A stretch of DNA of 24,454 bases from Astrocystis sublimbata. Lineage: Eukaryota > Ascomycota > Sordariomycetes > Xylariales > Xylariaceae. Below the pieces are notes generated by a model. That model was not told the origin of the DNA. It did not search any database and saw only the letters and a program-made list of their open reading frames with translations. Positions within the stretch are counted from its first letter, which is position 1, and each line of letters begins with the position of its first letter. The position numbers and the translations under genes were made by a program. Location of the stretch: contig JAJNNY010000143.1 of NCBI GenBank assembly GCA_022453515.1, forward strand, positions 1-24,454. The letters run 5' to 3'. Shown here in pieces: positions 1 to 9,544 of this stretch.

Positions 1-1255
1 AGCTTGGATGAAGTATATGCAGTCGCTCTGGCTAACAGTCGCTGTGCTGATATCTAGATCCCATATCATGGACGAAGATCGTAGGCATTCAGTTGTGGTA
101 TAATTTATACCAGGAGTTAAGCCGCCTCGTAGGGTGATTGTGCTATGTATACATCCTGGTGGGAGATAAATAGCATGACGCTCAGTTTGCACGCAGAACA
201 TTCCACCTTCTAGCATGCCTTGCAAGTCGATAAACATCGTATTTGACTTGTAAGCCTTGGATAGCTGCTCATAGTTATTTTCTGTTAAAGGGTAAAGCGC
301 CCATAGCTTCACGCAGTCTTCATACATAAGTGTTATGCCATGTGAACCACTGTCTAATATTTTTTTAGAATAGTTTCTTGAGTCTTCGTGTGTAGGTGTA
401 CATACCGATATGGAGATCTACTGTGCTGAATTTCGGGGTTATATTTGTTGTAACCTCGTGAGAGTTCTCATATACTTCTCTATCCAACCACTCCGGCACT
501 TTTATTCGAGATCTCAAGGAGATCAGGTTTGTGGCGTATAACGTCGCATTGATATCCGGTTGCTGTAGCTGATTCAGCACTGTCGAGATGGGTGAGCCTT
601 CGATGGGTTCATGCGGACTTCCACAGCGGTAGATGTTGCACCGCTCATCATACCCACAAAGCAAGTCATCTAAATACTCATTACGTGATGGTGGTGTTTG
701 AACCCAACATTCGCTAGCTGGGAATAGCAATGGCGCACGCAGGTCGATGCTGTTCCAGCATGTTGCTTTCTCTGATTGTAGCTGAGATAGGCCGCCAACC
801 CTTTTGATTTCACTCGCGTAGGCATTCAAAAGAGGTAAGAGTGGACCATTGCTAGTAGCCAGGAACTCTTCCCATATAGAATGCCCGGATTGTAATTTCT
901 CTTGTTCGATGGCTGCCGCTTGTACTGACAAAGCGTGGGCGGATGTCTTCAGGTGCTTGGACCAGCGAGTTCTACTCACTGTAGCGCCGCAGTCAGGACA
1001 TTTTGTTCGATGCTGGCCGTCATGCTGCTCTTGGTGACGTTTAAAGTTAGGTATCGAAATCGCCTTCTTGCAAACTATGCATTCTTTTGTAGTGCACTCG
1101 GGTTTGTGTGTTTTCATATGTCTAGATATATGAGCTCTGCTAACAATAGCTTGACATTGCTTGCACTGCATTTGATGACGTCCTTCATGCTGCTGCAGGT
1201 GACGATGGAAGTTTGGCGTTGGTAGGTACTTATTGCAGATAATACAATGCTTCAT
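1..1255 (-). CDS. C2H2 zinc-finger protein with JmjC/cupin-like oxygenase domain (3' end beyond window)
   Basis: Two exons are visible: 1255-406 and 353-1, separated by a 52-nt intron (354-405, GTATGT...TAG) that keeps the frame. This gives 401 residues and the gene runs off the window. Residues 1-107 hold four C2H2 fingers in two pairs (C4/C7/H19/H23, C31/C34/H46/H50, C59/C62/H74/H78, C86/C89/H101/H107). The second exon adds a JmjC/cupin-like segment: an H-x-D pair (H282, D284) created across the splice junction, then a KLWALYP stretch, then PPGCIH with H353 as the likely third metal ligand. The family knowledge is that JmjC proteins are Fe(II)/2-oxoglutarate oxygenases, many acting on histones. 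Chromatin targeting by the fingers is my inference. Without the intron the frame stops after 296 codons and the HxD motif is lost. The start is the first ATG, just before finger 1. Confidence 0.72.
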
Positions 1256-1337
1256 GGCCGGTACGTCTATTAGTGGTAAAGGAACTAGGTGTAGTAATGC
1301 AACTTAAAGAGAGGCGAATAGGGAACAGGTGAGGAAG

Positions 1338-1406
1338 GGGTGAGTGCGAAGGTCGAGGGTGAGTGCAAGGGTCTAGGGTGAGTGCAAGGGTCGAGGGTGA
1401 GCTCGA
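1338..1406. repeat. 19-bp minisatellite, about 3.6 copies
   Basis: Three near-identical 19-bp units of the form GGGTGAGTGCAAGGGTCGA begin at 1338, 1357 and 1376, followed by a partial fourth copy to 1406. It lies about 80 bp upstream of the finger/JmjC gene, so it may sit in that promoter. Confidence 0.85.
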
Positions 1407-1953
1407 CTCGAGCTGCTCGAATGCAAGCGAGGTTGAAACTAAGACGAACATGGAACAACTTGCTCCTGATCATCTGCACCAACTTCCTTGGCGACACTTC
1501 GCCACGACTAGGCAAGGATAGCGTACTCCACGTGTCTTGTGAGTGGCATATTGTGCCATGTTATGCACAGCCTCCCAAGCCTCCAAATCTATCGCTGGTG
1601 AAGAGATACTTTAGAGGATATCGAATTGTCGATCACAAAATAATATGGAATCTGACGAGTGGGTATACTTAGTTTGTCGAGACTCGCAAGGTGCCCAGAT
1701 CCGAGTGGCTTCGGGGACCCACAAAGCCTGTCTTTCAGCTCAATCAATCGCACTCAAAAAGGTGGAGGAGTGATGGGTCTAGTGACCAGGCGATAGCTAG
1801 GAGGGGTCCTGCCTAACAGTACCTGGATGTGCCTTCCTAGGTACGTTAGGATGAGCCACGCCACATGATGCAGGGGTGTCCATATCACAACAGGCTAGAC
1901 TGTGTCGTACCTAAGCCCCTAAGATTCGGTACTGATAGCCACCATTACATTCT
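1407..1953. other. intergenic, no gene seen
   Basis: Only short overlapping frames without homology or splice signals are seen. The region carries scattered copies of a CCTAGGTAC-type palindromic word that recurs through the window. It is probably the shared upstream region of the two divergent C2H2 genes. Confidence 0.5.
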
Positions 1954-2838
1954 TTGTCGCCTACGCACGTTGCCAGTCACATCATGGCGGACATGCGATA
2001 TCTATGCACTTGTTCCGCTGCTTTCCTTAGCGAAGATGACCGCGACGCCCATGTTCGAGAGAGGCAGGCCGAGTCATCTTCGAACCGACATCTAGCACAG
2101 CGCCTGATACAGAGTCTTGAACAGAAGCTTCAGCATTCAGGAGCTGACGAAGATGGTTTTCCTTTGGAGCGAGACATAGCTGCATCTGACGATGATAGTA
2201 GCAACGCTTTGGGGAATATATCGAGAGAATCAAGTCATCCACTATCTAAGCACAAGAACCAAGACGGTTACCATTGTCCTTACGCCGATTGTAAACGAAG
2301 ACCTGTTGAAAAGATGACCGGGCTACGGAATCATTTTGGAACTCGTATGTTCGAATTTTTACGTCGCTGCTTATTTACCTGACTTATTTCAGATATCGAC
2401 TTCGAACGCCCCTGTCCGATATGTTCTCCTTTCAAATCTAAGACTTTAAGTGAATGGGTTCGCCATGTCACTCGCCACCAAGTCATCAACGAAGTCGACA
2501 CCAGGTACATACAAGAAATGTGCCATGAATTAAGCAAACGAGTCGATGAAGAGCTGATGCTCGCGGGTCCAAAATATTCAGCCCAGGATCGAAACGCACG
2601 GAAACGGATTCAAGAGGCAGCACAAACAGATTTCGATCAACGTCGGTCACGGAAGGCTCGGATCGCATATCATTCTACAGCCAGCAGCTCACAGCAGATA
2701 CATGAGAAAGATCAATCTCAATCCCCGAGCTCGCATGACATCCAAAGTCTTGCAACAGGCCAAAGGCCTAATGACTTGGATCCCCTGCTAATACCATTCA
2801 TCTACAGCGTTATGAACTACCCGTATCACCCTCTATAA
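1954..2838 (+). CDS. C2H2-type zinc-finger protein, 278 aa, two exons
   Basis: Exons 1954-2344 and 2393-2838 are joined by a 48-nt intron (2345-2392, GTATGT...TTTCAG, CTGAC branch point). The splice creates His131, the last ligand of the first clear finger (C108, C113, H127, H131). That is strong support for the junction. A second finger follows directly (C138, C141, H155, H159). A CxC stretch at C18/C20 may be a degenerate third. Residues 35-100 are acidic and serine-rich; after the fingers comes a basic, Arg/Gln-rich region (about 160-215) and a low-complexity tail. A nucleic-acid-binding role is inferred from the fingers; no target is evident. ATGs at 1984 and 1993 are alternative starts. 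The last 29 nt overlap the coding end of the convergent minus-strand gene. Confidence 0.72.
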
Positions 2839-3649
2839 CTTTGAAATTGATTCCGATTGCACCACTCTTCTCTGTGATGTTCTTTACCTTCTCTTTGATT
2901 CCGAGCCTATTCGGGAGCATCATTGGAATTGGGGGGAGCAAGTCGCGTGGAAAGAATACGTTGGCAAATTCAAAGCCTTCTTGTCTTTCGAATGCGAGTC
3001 GGGCATCTGCAATGATTCTACAACGCGTTAGATCGATGAATGTAAATAAAGAGTTACGTACACGCCACCGTCAACCAAATTAAACCTATGTGGTTTGCAG
3101 TCTGCCTCCAAGAGTGATTCTTTCAAAGTCTCTGGCAAAGGATCCATGACTTTACGCTGATTTCTGTCCAACCGTGGTGCAAGGACCGGCAGGGCTGTTT
3201 TATGCGAGCCTGTCCAATATTCCACCCGCGAACCTCGGGCCCATTGATGGACCACAAACAGCAGGCGAGTATTTGGGCCACCACACCAAAAGCGAAAGTA
3301 TCGTCCTGGTTTTGCCGTATACCGTAGACAATGTCCAAGAACGAATTCGGCAGACGAAGCAATCAGAATGTCGCGAATTCTCTACAAAACATCAGCTATC
3401 CAAAGAGCAAGCAAATCAGTTGAAACTCACTGGATCGAAGATAACAGGCTCCATGAGGAGCTCCAGCGCATGTACTGTTCCATATGGGTAGCCTGCAGAC
3501 TCGAAAAGCCTGATGTGTTCTCCGATTTCAGAGTCCTGCAGCTCAAAGAACCCATTTTCCTCTAAAGACTGCTGAGCAATCTCTAGCCACGATCGTGATT
3601 TCGATGCCATATAAAATTGTGTAGGGAGAGTATAGGAGAAATCAGCCAT
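2810..3649 (-). CDS. uncharacterised fungal protein, possible degenerate phytanoyl-CoA-dioxygenase-like fold
   Basis: Three exons are inferred: 3649-3431, 3381-3062 and 3017-2810, with introns of 49 nt (GTGAGT...TTGTAG) and 44 nt (GTACGT...TTGTAG). They form one open frame of 248 residues ending in TAA. Residues 118-133 contain H-Q-W-A-R-G-S and then W-T-G-S-H, and residues 177-190 contain D-G-G-V-I-I-A-D-A-R. The order resembles the 'GSLxxxPGSH ... GDvlxfDxRxxH' layout of PhyH-type 2-oxoglutarate oxygenases, but a clear distal metal-binding His is not seen. It may therefore be a non-catalytic relative or an unrelated fold. I do not recognise the exact family. The frame is open upstream to 3766; I chose the ATG at 3649, and 3610 is an alternative. 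Confidence 0.6.
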
Positions 3650-3797
3650 TCTACTGCTAGTGGCAAGATGGTCGTTGATGACTGACCCCGCCGGAGAAGC
3701 CTTTCTCCAGCGCCGACCTGCACCCTTCAAACTTCCATTTGCCCCGCAAGGCATCACCCTACTCACTACGTACTGAGGTACCTAGGTAGTGATCAGC

Positions 3798-5908
3798 TTA
3801 TTGAAACCCACACTGCACGCTCGGGAGAACCCCCAACTCTGTGTGATTGGCCGGAGTTTCAGCATGCTGCTCAATCTGGTCCCCATCGACATCGACCATG
3901 ACCCAAGAGCTCTCCTCGTCGCTGAATTGACGCGATGCAGCATCCCAAATGAGGCCCACATGAGCCTGTGCGATCTTGCGCCCAAGCCAGAGTAGTCTCC
4001 GCTGCCTGGTGTGGGCCAATGAGGGCATCTCCATGAACTTATCCTCATAGCTGATATCGTTGGAGAACCAATTTGAAGGAAAGTACATATCCGTGAAGGG
4101 GAGCCCTCGCAAAGCGAAATCCTCTGGAAGAGGTGACCCATCGCTCCCTTCAGGGAATTCGTCGCTGAGACTCTCCTCATCAGCTGCTGGTAGTTCGTTA
4201 AGCCTTCGCGATAGCAGCGCCCATGGAAATGAGTCCTGAAAGTAACGCAAGATGTCGGGAAGCAGGGTGAGTCGAAGCATGAAGACCATGACCACATGGA
4301 CGTGCGGCCACATGGCCTCATGCTCCCGCTGCAAGAAAACCTTAAGGCTCCCCATAGCCAGGCAAATTGCGTCATCAAAGCTGCTGCCTTTGTCGTGATC
4401 TTGCTTCTCATCACTTTGACCGTGAGCCTGCTGCTTGTTGCTTTGGCTGTGGATAGCGCTTATAATGACATTACCGGCTCTCCCATAAGATAAAAGGGCA
4501 CAGCAGTTAGCGATTGCAACGTGATACCCACGTTCTGTCCACTCTTCCACGGACTGTTTGATAGAGTCCTTCAAATGTAGGAAGAAACCATTTGTCGTTG
4601 CTAAGAAGTTGGTGGTTTGATCTTGACTGAACAAAATACGATGGGATTCAACAAATGCGGCCTCCACGGGTACCTCAAAGGGGGCCGCCGGTTTGAACAG
4701 CGTCAAAATAGACTTGTGAGCAAGAGTGAAAGGCTCAAATACACAAAGCGACTTTCCATAAAAGAAGAGTTGCTTTAGCGCATCAGGCCTCGCTAGGATA
4801 GCTAGGTGATGACAGAGACGGCCAGTTGTAGGGTTTTGATCATAAAGCCTAGAATACCAATTTTGTGATACAGAGGTCCAGACTGCCTTCTGTTCGGGGT
4901 CCTCATCTTCGAGTGCCAACCTATAAAACACGTTAATAATTGTAAGAACAGTAGGAAGAGTGTACATTACCTATGTCTTGCGATATCACCGAGGCGCTCC
5001 ATGAGTGTTTTCTCGAATGCAGGCGGTAGCGTTTCGTAGTGAAGACAATACATCGAGTACGCCAGGTAGTTAAAAGTAAGCATATGCTCACGAGTGGTAG
5101 GTAAATGGCCCCGCAACAACTCCAAGTAATCGTATACACAATACTTCCACAAACGGTCGAGCATTCGATTCCTGAACGCTAGACCCTTCAGGAATCTGCT
5201 TCCCAATGGGTGCTGAGTTGCCAACATAAAGTCATGGTGCTCATGTATCAACGTCCGATGTAGTGCTGTTATCGCCTGCCATTGCTCATGGTTAAGCTCA
5301 GCATACAAAACTTGGGCAACAACGTCAATACACTTGTCTTCTATCATCACCAGCCCTGCATAGATGCCTCTCACTTCTGCAGCCAGCTGTTTTTCGGTGA
5401 TGGGGCGGGTCTCGGGTTGTTTTATCAGGTGCGGCAACTCGCTGTTATCCTCTGGCGAGTCGCTTATGTCCCTCGTGGGACTTGATGGGTGCTTGGGAAA
5501 CTCCACAGCAAACGATTCAGTACCACTGGCCGCGGGAGAAGACGAGTTACAAAGCTATCCTTGTACGTCTTTTCTAGCAGTGAAGTCGGCATCGTGGATT
5601 TGGTGTCGCGGGGAAGGGGCCTGAGACGTCCCTAGCTGTTCAGTAGAGTGTCTGAACCGACACACGTTGTCAGCTACATATATTGAATTTAGGCTATAAG
5701 GAACGAACCTGCTGAACTTGACGTCATGTATGAATCCATCGAGGCGGTGTTCCTCCTGAGGGTGCTTAGAATGGAAATGTTGTTGTAATCGGTCATCAGT
5801 ATAGGCGTAATTTTCACCGCAGCCTCGGACTGGGCTGGCAGCCTGCGATTTGGGTCGTAGATGGCTGATATAACTAGTAACGAGAGTGTCCCTCTGAGAG
5901 TCAGACAT
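3798..5908 (-). CDS. Est1/Ebs1/SMG7-type DNA/RNA-binding domain protein, with in-frame TAG at codon 99
   Basis: Exons 5908-5709, 5651-4971 and 4920-3798 are joined by introns of 57 nt (GTTCGT...TTCAG, GCTGAC branch point) and 50 nt (GTAATG...TATAG), giving 667 codons in one frame. The core is typical of fungal Est1-like proteins: the stretch from LIKQPETRPI to GIYAGLVMIE, then LIHEHHDF, EHMLTF.YLAYSM and, spanning intron 2, GDIARHR-LALEDED. These are followed by NWYSRLYDQNPTTGRLCHHL, AILARPDALKQL and, near the end, PLPEDFALRGL and RRLLWLGRKIA. This family includes telomerase-associated Est1 and the NMD factors SMG5-7/Ebs1; which role applies here cannot be told. The N-terminus has a finger-like CGENY...H...H stretch missing one Cys. 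An in-frame TAG interrupts the frame at 5555-5557. The next in-frame ATG (5347) would cut into the conserved core. Confidence 0.75.
5555..5557 (-). other. in-frame TAG within the Est1-like gene
   Basis: The frames on either side are in the same phase, and the downstream frame has no ATG before the conserved core (its nominal first codon, at 5506, is GTG). No credible intron removes the stop: splicing from the 5708 donor to an AG at this site shifts the frame, and GTACAAGGATAG is only 12 nt. It is either a nonsense change (CAG to TAG would fit), a sequence error, or an unusual transcript structure. Confidence 0.8.
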
Positions 5909-6882
5909 TCTTTCGTCGAATTGGACTTGCAACCAAGGAAGTGAAGAGAAAATATAACGATAGAATGATCGGGGAAGCGTTTTGACGACGAGAAACACCT
6001 AAGATGTTGCGAATATCGATGCATACTGAAGATTGGAAGCAATTTATAAACCTGAATACTGACAATTGCCTTCTTCTAGGTCGTCCGCGCACCGTCTGAT
6101 GGGATAAAAGGAATGAACGTCTTCTTTCAACCTAGGTGTATCTGGGTGGCAATGGGACAGTTTCTACAGGGCCTCCGAACACCATACTACAAAGGCTTCG
6201 ACTAGGCAACTCTAGGGCTTGAATCTCCCCCTGGCGTCGAGTGGTGACCGGTCAATGCGATGTATGAATGAGGCGTAGGTAGGCATTCGCCCGGTAGGGC
6301 AGGTATCTACTTACGGCTTATCTCAGCCGGTTTGAGTGCCCGAAACCCCAAGTTGCCACGTACCACTCCCTGAGGAATGGGAAATCACATCGGACTGTAG
6401 AGAATGCTACAGATCGGCCACACCGCCGTCTCTATGCCCACCCCCCCAACAACAACAAACCCCCCTCCCCCTTGCCAGGAACGACAGGACGATTATATAT
6501 CGGGGGCTTCTCGTCAAACCAAATGACTCGACAGGGGTCTGCTGCTCCCGCCTTCATGCACCTGCTTGCCTCCACCTACACACACTTGCCTGCACTTGGG
6601 AGTTTTCCCGCGATAGCCGTGTGATATGTGGCGAGCCGAGACTCATCTGTCCCGGGCAATAGGTATCAAGGAGCCTAGGGTTCGTTTGCTGGTATGCTAC
6701 CCTTCTAACCAAGATTGATATGCACCCGGTCTTCGTTCGCGGGTATGGAAAACTTTCAATTTATTTGTAATAACTTTAGATAGTTTGTTATGTGTTGGTG
6801 TTGGAGTAGACATATAAGACGACAACGAGAACGACGAGGTGAACTGTAGACCGAGCGCAGCCTACCCGAAAACATAGCAACG
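5909..6882. other. divergent intergenic region, no gene seen
   Basis: This separates the Est1-like gene from the 332-aa gene. It contains a C-rich low-complexity stretch near 6436-6473 and no frame with recognisable domains. A 108-codon frame at 6336-6662 is Cys/Pro-rich and crosses the low-complexity tract; I do not accept it as a gene. Confidence 0.5.
6812..6818 (+). promoter_or_regulatory. TATA-like element upstream of the 332-aa gene
   Basis: ATATAAG lies about 65 bp before the ATG at 6883, a plausible distance for a fungal core promoter. Confidence 0.3.
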
Positions 6883-7881
6883 ATGGCGTACGAACACTCC
6901 TCCCTGCTAGGTGCTAAGCCAGCACAAACTATCACCTCAATTTTATACTACATGCCTTGTGTCTTCTATAGCTCGATAATTGCACTTTGCCTTTTCGGCA
7001 ATATTGTTCCTTTGCTACTAAGCGCAAAAGATAATCCGACATTGGCTCTTTTTTGTTTGCAGTCAGGGATAGCCAACGACTGGATATACGCGACTATCGG
7101 ATCACTTCTACCGCCGGCCTTAGAAAGTTGCGTATCTGTCATGCTTCAACCCGATTCAGGTGCAAAAGGAAGGCGAATCAGCAAGAAATCTAAGTCCTTG
7201 AACGCCATCACGAGGGCAATAATGAAGCTACCAACCAACCTGGTCTCGATTTATTTAGCAATCGGGAACCGTTTGATATTTTTCGTTATGGTCATCTTCC
7301 AACTCTGTGTCATCTTCATTGGATCGAGGTTAGCAGACAGGGCACAAGACCTCAGAGCTGAACGCGACAAGGCCTTAGAAGAAGGCAATATTACTAAAGC
7401 TTGGAAGGATATTGAAGCGCAGCAAAACACGGATGAAAGGACGGTCAATGAACGGGAAGTCTTTGGCATCGTGCAAAGGATTGTGAACGAAACAGGCAGC
7501 AGGGGCCTATCGCAAGACAACCAAACAGCATCGACCAAGATCAACTACACAGCCGGCCTTAATCTAAAGGCACTATTCTCCCTCCTTCGGAGATTCTTAC
7601 TTCTCTTTGGATTCATCGTTTACTGCTCAACAAGGAGACCGGATCGGACCAGACTCTTGAATCTTTCTCATAGGATGTTGGCGTTTGACGACAACAGCGA
7701 AAAATTTGCCGAGAATATACATAACGCGTCACGGATCGTGAAACTGATGATGCAAGACACGGTGCCCTACAGCAAGGAAAGCATCCTCGCCATTCTTTCT
7801 AATTGGGCAAAGGCCTGCAATGCAGTGAGGCAAGCAGGTTGGGGTGGGGGTTTTCTATGGTCTCGGAAAGTGCCGGGGTAG
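6883..7881 (+). CDS. membrane and coiled-coil protein of unknown function, 332 aa
   Basis: This is a single uninterrupted frame with a good start context (AGCAACGATGG). Hydrophobic segments are at about residues 20-47 and 120-147, with weaker ones near 68-88 and 230-248. Between the second and last strong segments lies a charged, helix-prone, coiled-coil-like stretch (about 148-200). It also has several N-x-S/T sequons (N169, N202, N213, N221, N281). No catalytic motif or known family was recognised. The pattern suggests a multi-pass membrane protein with a large soluble loop; orientation is unknown. The last dozen residues (Gly-rich, then SRKVPG) look atypical, so a missed 3' intron is possible. 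Confidence 0.6.
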   Translation: MAYEHSSLLGAKPAQTITSILYYMPCVFYSSIIALCLFGNIVPLLLSAKDNPTLALFCLQSGIANDWIYATIGSLLPPALESCVSVMLQPDSGAKGRRISKKSKSLNAITRAIMKLPTNLVSIYLAIGNRLIFFVMVIFQLCVIFIGSRLADRAQDLRAERDKALEEGNITKAWKDIEAQQNTDERTVNEREVFGIVQRIVNETGSRGLSQDNQTASTKINYTAGLNLKALFSLLRRFLLLFGFIVYCSTRRPDRTRLLNLSHRMLAFDDNSEKFAENIHNASRIVKLMMQDTVPYSKESILAILSNWAKACNAVRQAGWGGGFLWSRKVPG

Positions 7882-8205
7882 GCGGTAGAAACTTGAGACT
7901 TTTGCTTTTCGTTGAAATCAGGAGAGGGGCCGTAGCATGAGAGCCACTTTGATACGGGGACCGAAGATGAAAGTGGCGAAGTGGGAGCTTGCTTATTGTG
8001 GCAGGGGTTTCACGCGTCGGCTGGCATGTCCTTGAGGATACTTCTTTTCTTCTGGAAGTATTATTTCTCTAAACGAGGTTGAAAGAGTGACGCAGCTGCT
8101 TGAAGCTGATCGATCATCTATATAAGGAGGGTAGCTTTGACTCACATTGGCCCTAACGTGCTCTCTCATTGTACGAACATTGCGCTCTTTCCTCCTCGCA
8201 GCGAC
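7882..8205. other. intergenic, promoter region of the esterase
   Basis: No gene is seen. The esterase frame is open upstream as far as 8137 but has no ATG before 8206. A TATA-like element is listed separately. Confidence 0.5.
8119..8126 (+). promoter_or_regulatory. TATA box candidate of the esterase gene
   Basis: TATATAAG lies 80-87 bp upstream of the ATG at 8206. If it is used, the transcript would include the chosen ATG but little upstream coding sequence, which supports the short form of the protein. Confidence 0.4.
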
Positions 8206-8961
8206 ATGGTTCATTTAGAACATTATCCCGCCGGCGATCCAATTGGTGTTGAGGTTATCTTTGTTCCGGGTGGTCGATTCAAATACGTTGGCGTTGATCT
8301 CGATGGCAAACCAGCGGCAAAGTGGTTGAACAGTCTTGGAATTGATGCTTATGTTCTCACTTATAGTGTGAGGGAAAACGATAATGTCCATCCACTATTT
8401 GAGAAGCCTTTATCTGAGGTTAGGAATGCTGTAGCCCAAGTTCGGAAAGGATTCGATGGAAAATTGGGAATATGGGGTGCATCTGCTGGCGGCAATCTTG
8501 TTTCTCTCATCATCACGGAAGCGAATACCAATCGCATCGACTTTGCAATCTTGCAATACCCGGTCATATCGATGGAGGATAATGTGACCCATTTGCCGTC
8601 GCAGGCCAATCTTCTAGGAGCTTCACCAACTATGCAGCAGATCGGCGATTTTTCTGCGGAAAGGAAGGTTGCGCCGAACATGCCCCCCACATTCATGTTC
8701 CACACAGCAGCTGACGGGGCCGTTCCTCGAGAGAATTCCATTCTATTCGCCGCAGCTATGAACCAAGAAAGGAACGCCATTGCCATAAGATCACAAAGGG
8801 ATGGCCCCCATGGTGTCGGTTTAGGCGAATGGACATATCAGTATTTACACCCTTGGCTGTTGAATATCATCAACAAAACCCCTGCGAATATAGTGCCATT
8901 AGATACATCGACCTGGAGACTGGAAGATGATTATTTCCATCAGAATTTCAAGTTTGTATAA
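8206..8961 (+). CDS. alpha/beta hydrolase, acetyl-xylan-esterase/BD-FAE-like, 251 aa
   Basis: This is a compact alpha/beta-hydrolase of the type found in bacterial and fungal carbohydrate esterases and dienelactone-hydrolase relatives. The oxyanion-region motif VPGGRFKYVG is at residues 20-29, followed by GKPAAKWLNSLGIDAYVLTY. The nucleophile elbow GASAGG contains Ser93. The acid is Asp170 in HTAADGAVPRENS, and the base is His202 in DGPHGVGL. All three catalytic positions are in the expected order and spacing, so activity on ester bonds is likely. The substrate is not determinable, though acetylated sugars are typical for this branch. No signal peptide is seen, so it is probably intracellular unless an upstream exon exists. 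I start at the ATG at 8206; the frame extends to 8137 but only from a TTG. Confidence 0.8.
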   Translation: MVHLEHYPAGDPIGVEVIFVPGGRFKYVGVDLDGKPAAKWLNSLGIDAYVLTYSVRENDNVHPLFEKPLSEVRNAVAQVRKGFDGKLGIWGASAGGNLVSLIITEANTNRIDFAILQYPVISMEDNVTHLPSQANLLGASPTMQQIGDFSAERKVAPNMPPTFMFHTAADGAVPRENSILFAAAMNQERNAIAIRSQRDGPHGVGLGEWTYQYLHPWLLNIINKTPANIVPLDTSTWRLEDDYFHQNFKFV

Positions 8962-9348
8962 TATTCAAACCAGTGTATTAAGGAGGAAGCTGTACGGATT
9001 TTCATAGAGTTTATACATCACAATCCTTACATCTCTACTATCGCATGCTAATCTTTCGAACTCGCGGCCTTGACAAGGTAGTGGCAGTCGTTAAGCAAGG
9101 AAGCATCCTGCTCTCCTACACGAATTTGGCCGATTTACGTCCCATTGTCTGATGTGTGTCTGTGTCTGGTCGATTACATTGTTTGTCGCCAAAGGACGCC
9201 ATATCGTATGTAGTGCCGACACATACCCAGGTAGGTACCCAACTGGGGCGGTTCCGCGATCCTATCAAATGCAAACACGATCACTTGTATACAACCCCAA
9301 TGCAAGGATATGGCACTACGCTACTGTCGCAAGGAACTGTGGAGGCGA

Positions 9349-9544
9349 GGGGATAACTGCATTCAACCCCAAGCAAGGATCGTTGCTCTAGTAGGTACCC
9401 AGTACTGTAGATTAGTGCCATCATCCTTGCTCGGGGTTGAATGCAGTCATCCCCTTGCTCTCATGAAGGGGCTGAGTGCATGGTCTCATTACTAAAGTGG
9501 CCTAGTGCAGCTATCCTTGCTTGGGGTTGAATGCAGTTGTCCCC
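9349..9544. repeat. 32-nt inverted repeat family, one left arm and two right arms
   Basis: The left arm at 9349-9380 begins GGGGATAACTGCATTCAACC. Its reverse complement recurs at 9513-9544 with 1 mismatch in 32 and at 9423-9454 with 2 mismatches. A shorter related word, CCCCAATGCAAGGATA, occurs at 9295-9310. Either pair could form a long hairpin. There are no obvious transposase, target duplication or terminal-repeat boundaries. Confidence 0.85.

Noticed and set aside
849..1225. Plus-strand frames of 62 and 96 codons
   Set aside because: They lie antisense to the zinc-finger exon; their Cys/His content mirrors the fingers on the other strand.
5504..5506. GTG as the start of the Est1-like protein
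   Set aside because: Eukaryotic nuclear genes rarely start at GTG, and the frame is open further upstream to the TAG at 5555.
6336..6662. 108-codon Cys/Pro-rich frame
   Set aside because: It crosses a C-rich low-complexity tract, has no splice or domain support, and its composition follows the DNA skew.
8137..8139. TTG start for the esterase, adding 23 residues
   Set aside because: No ATG precedes 8206 in frame, the extra residues do not resemble the family, and the TATA candidate lies just upstream of this TTG.
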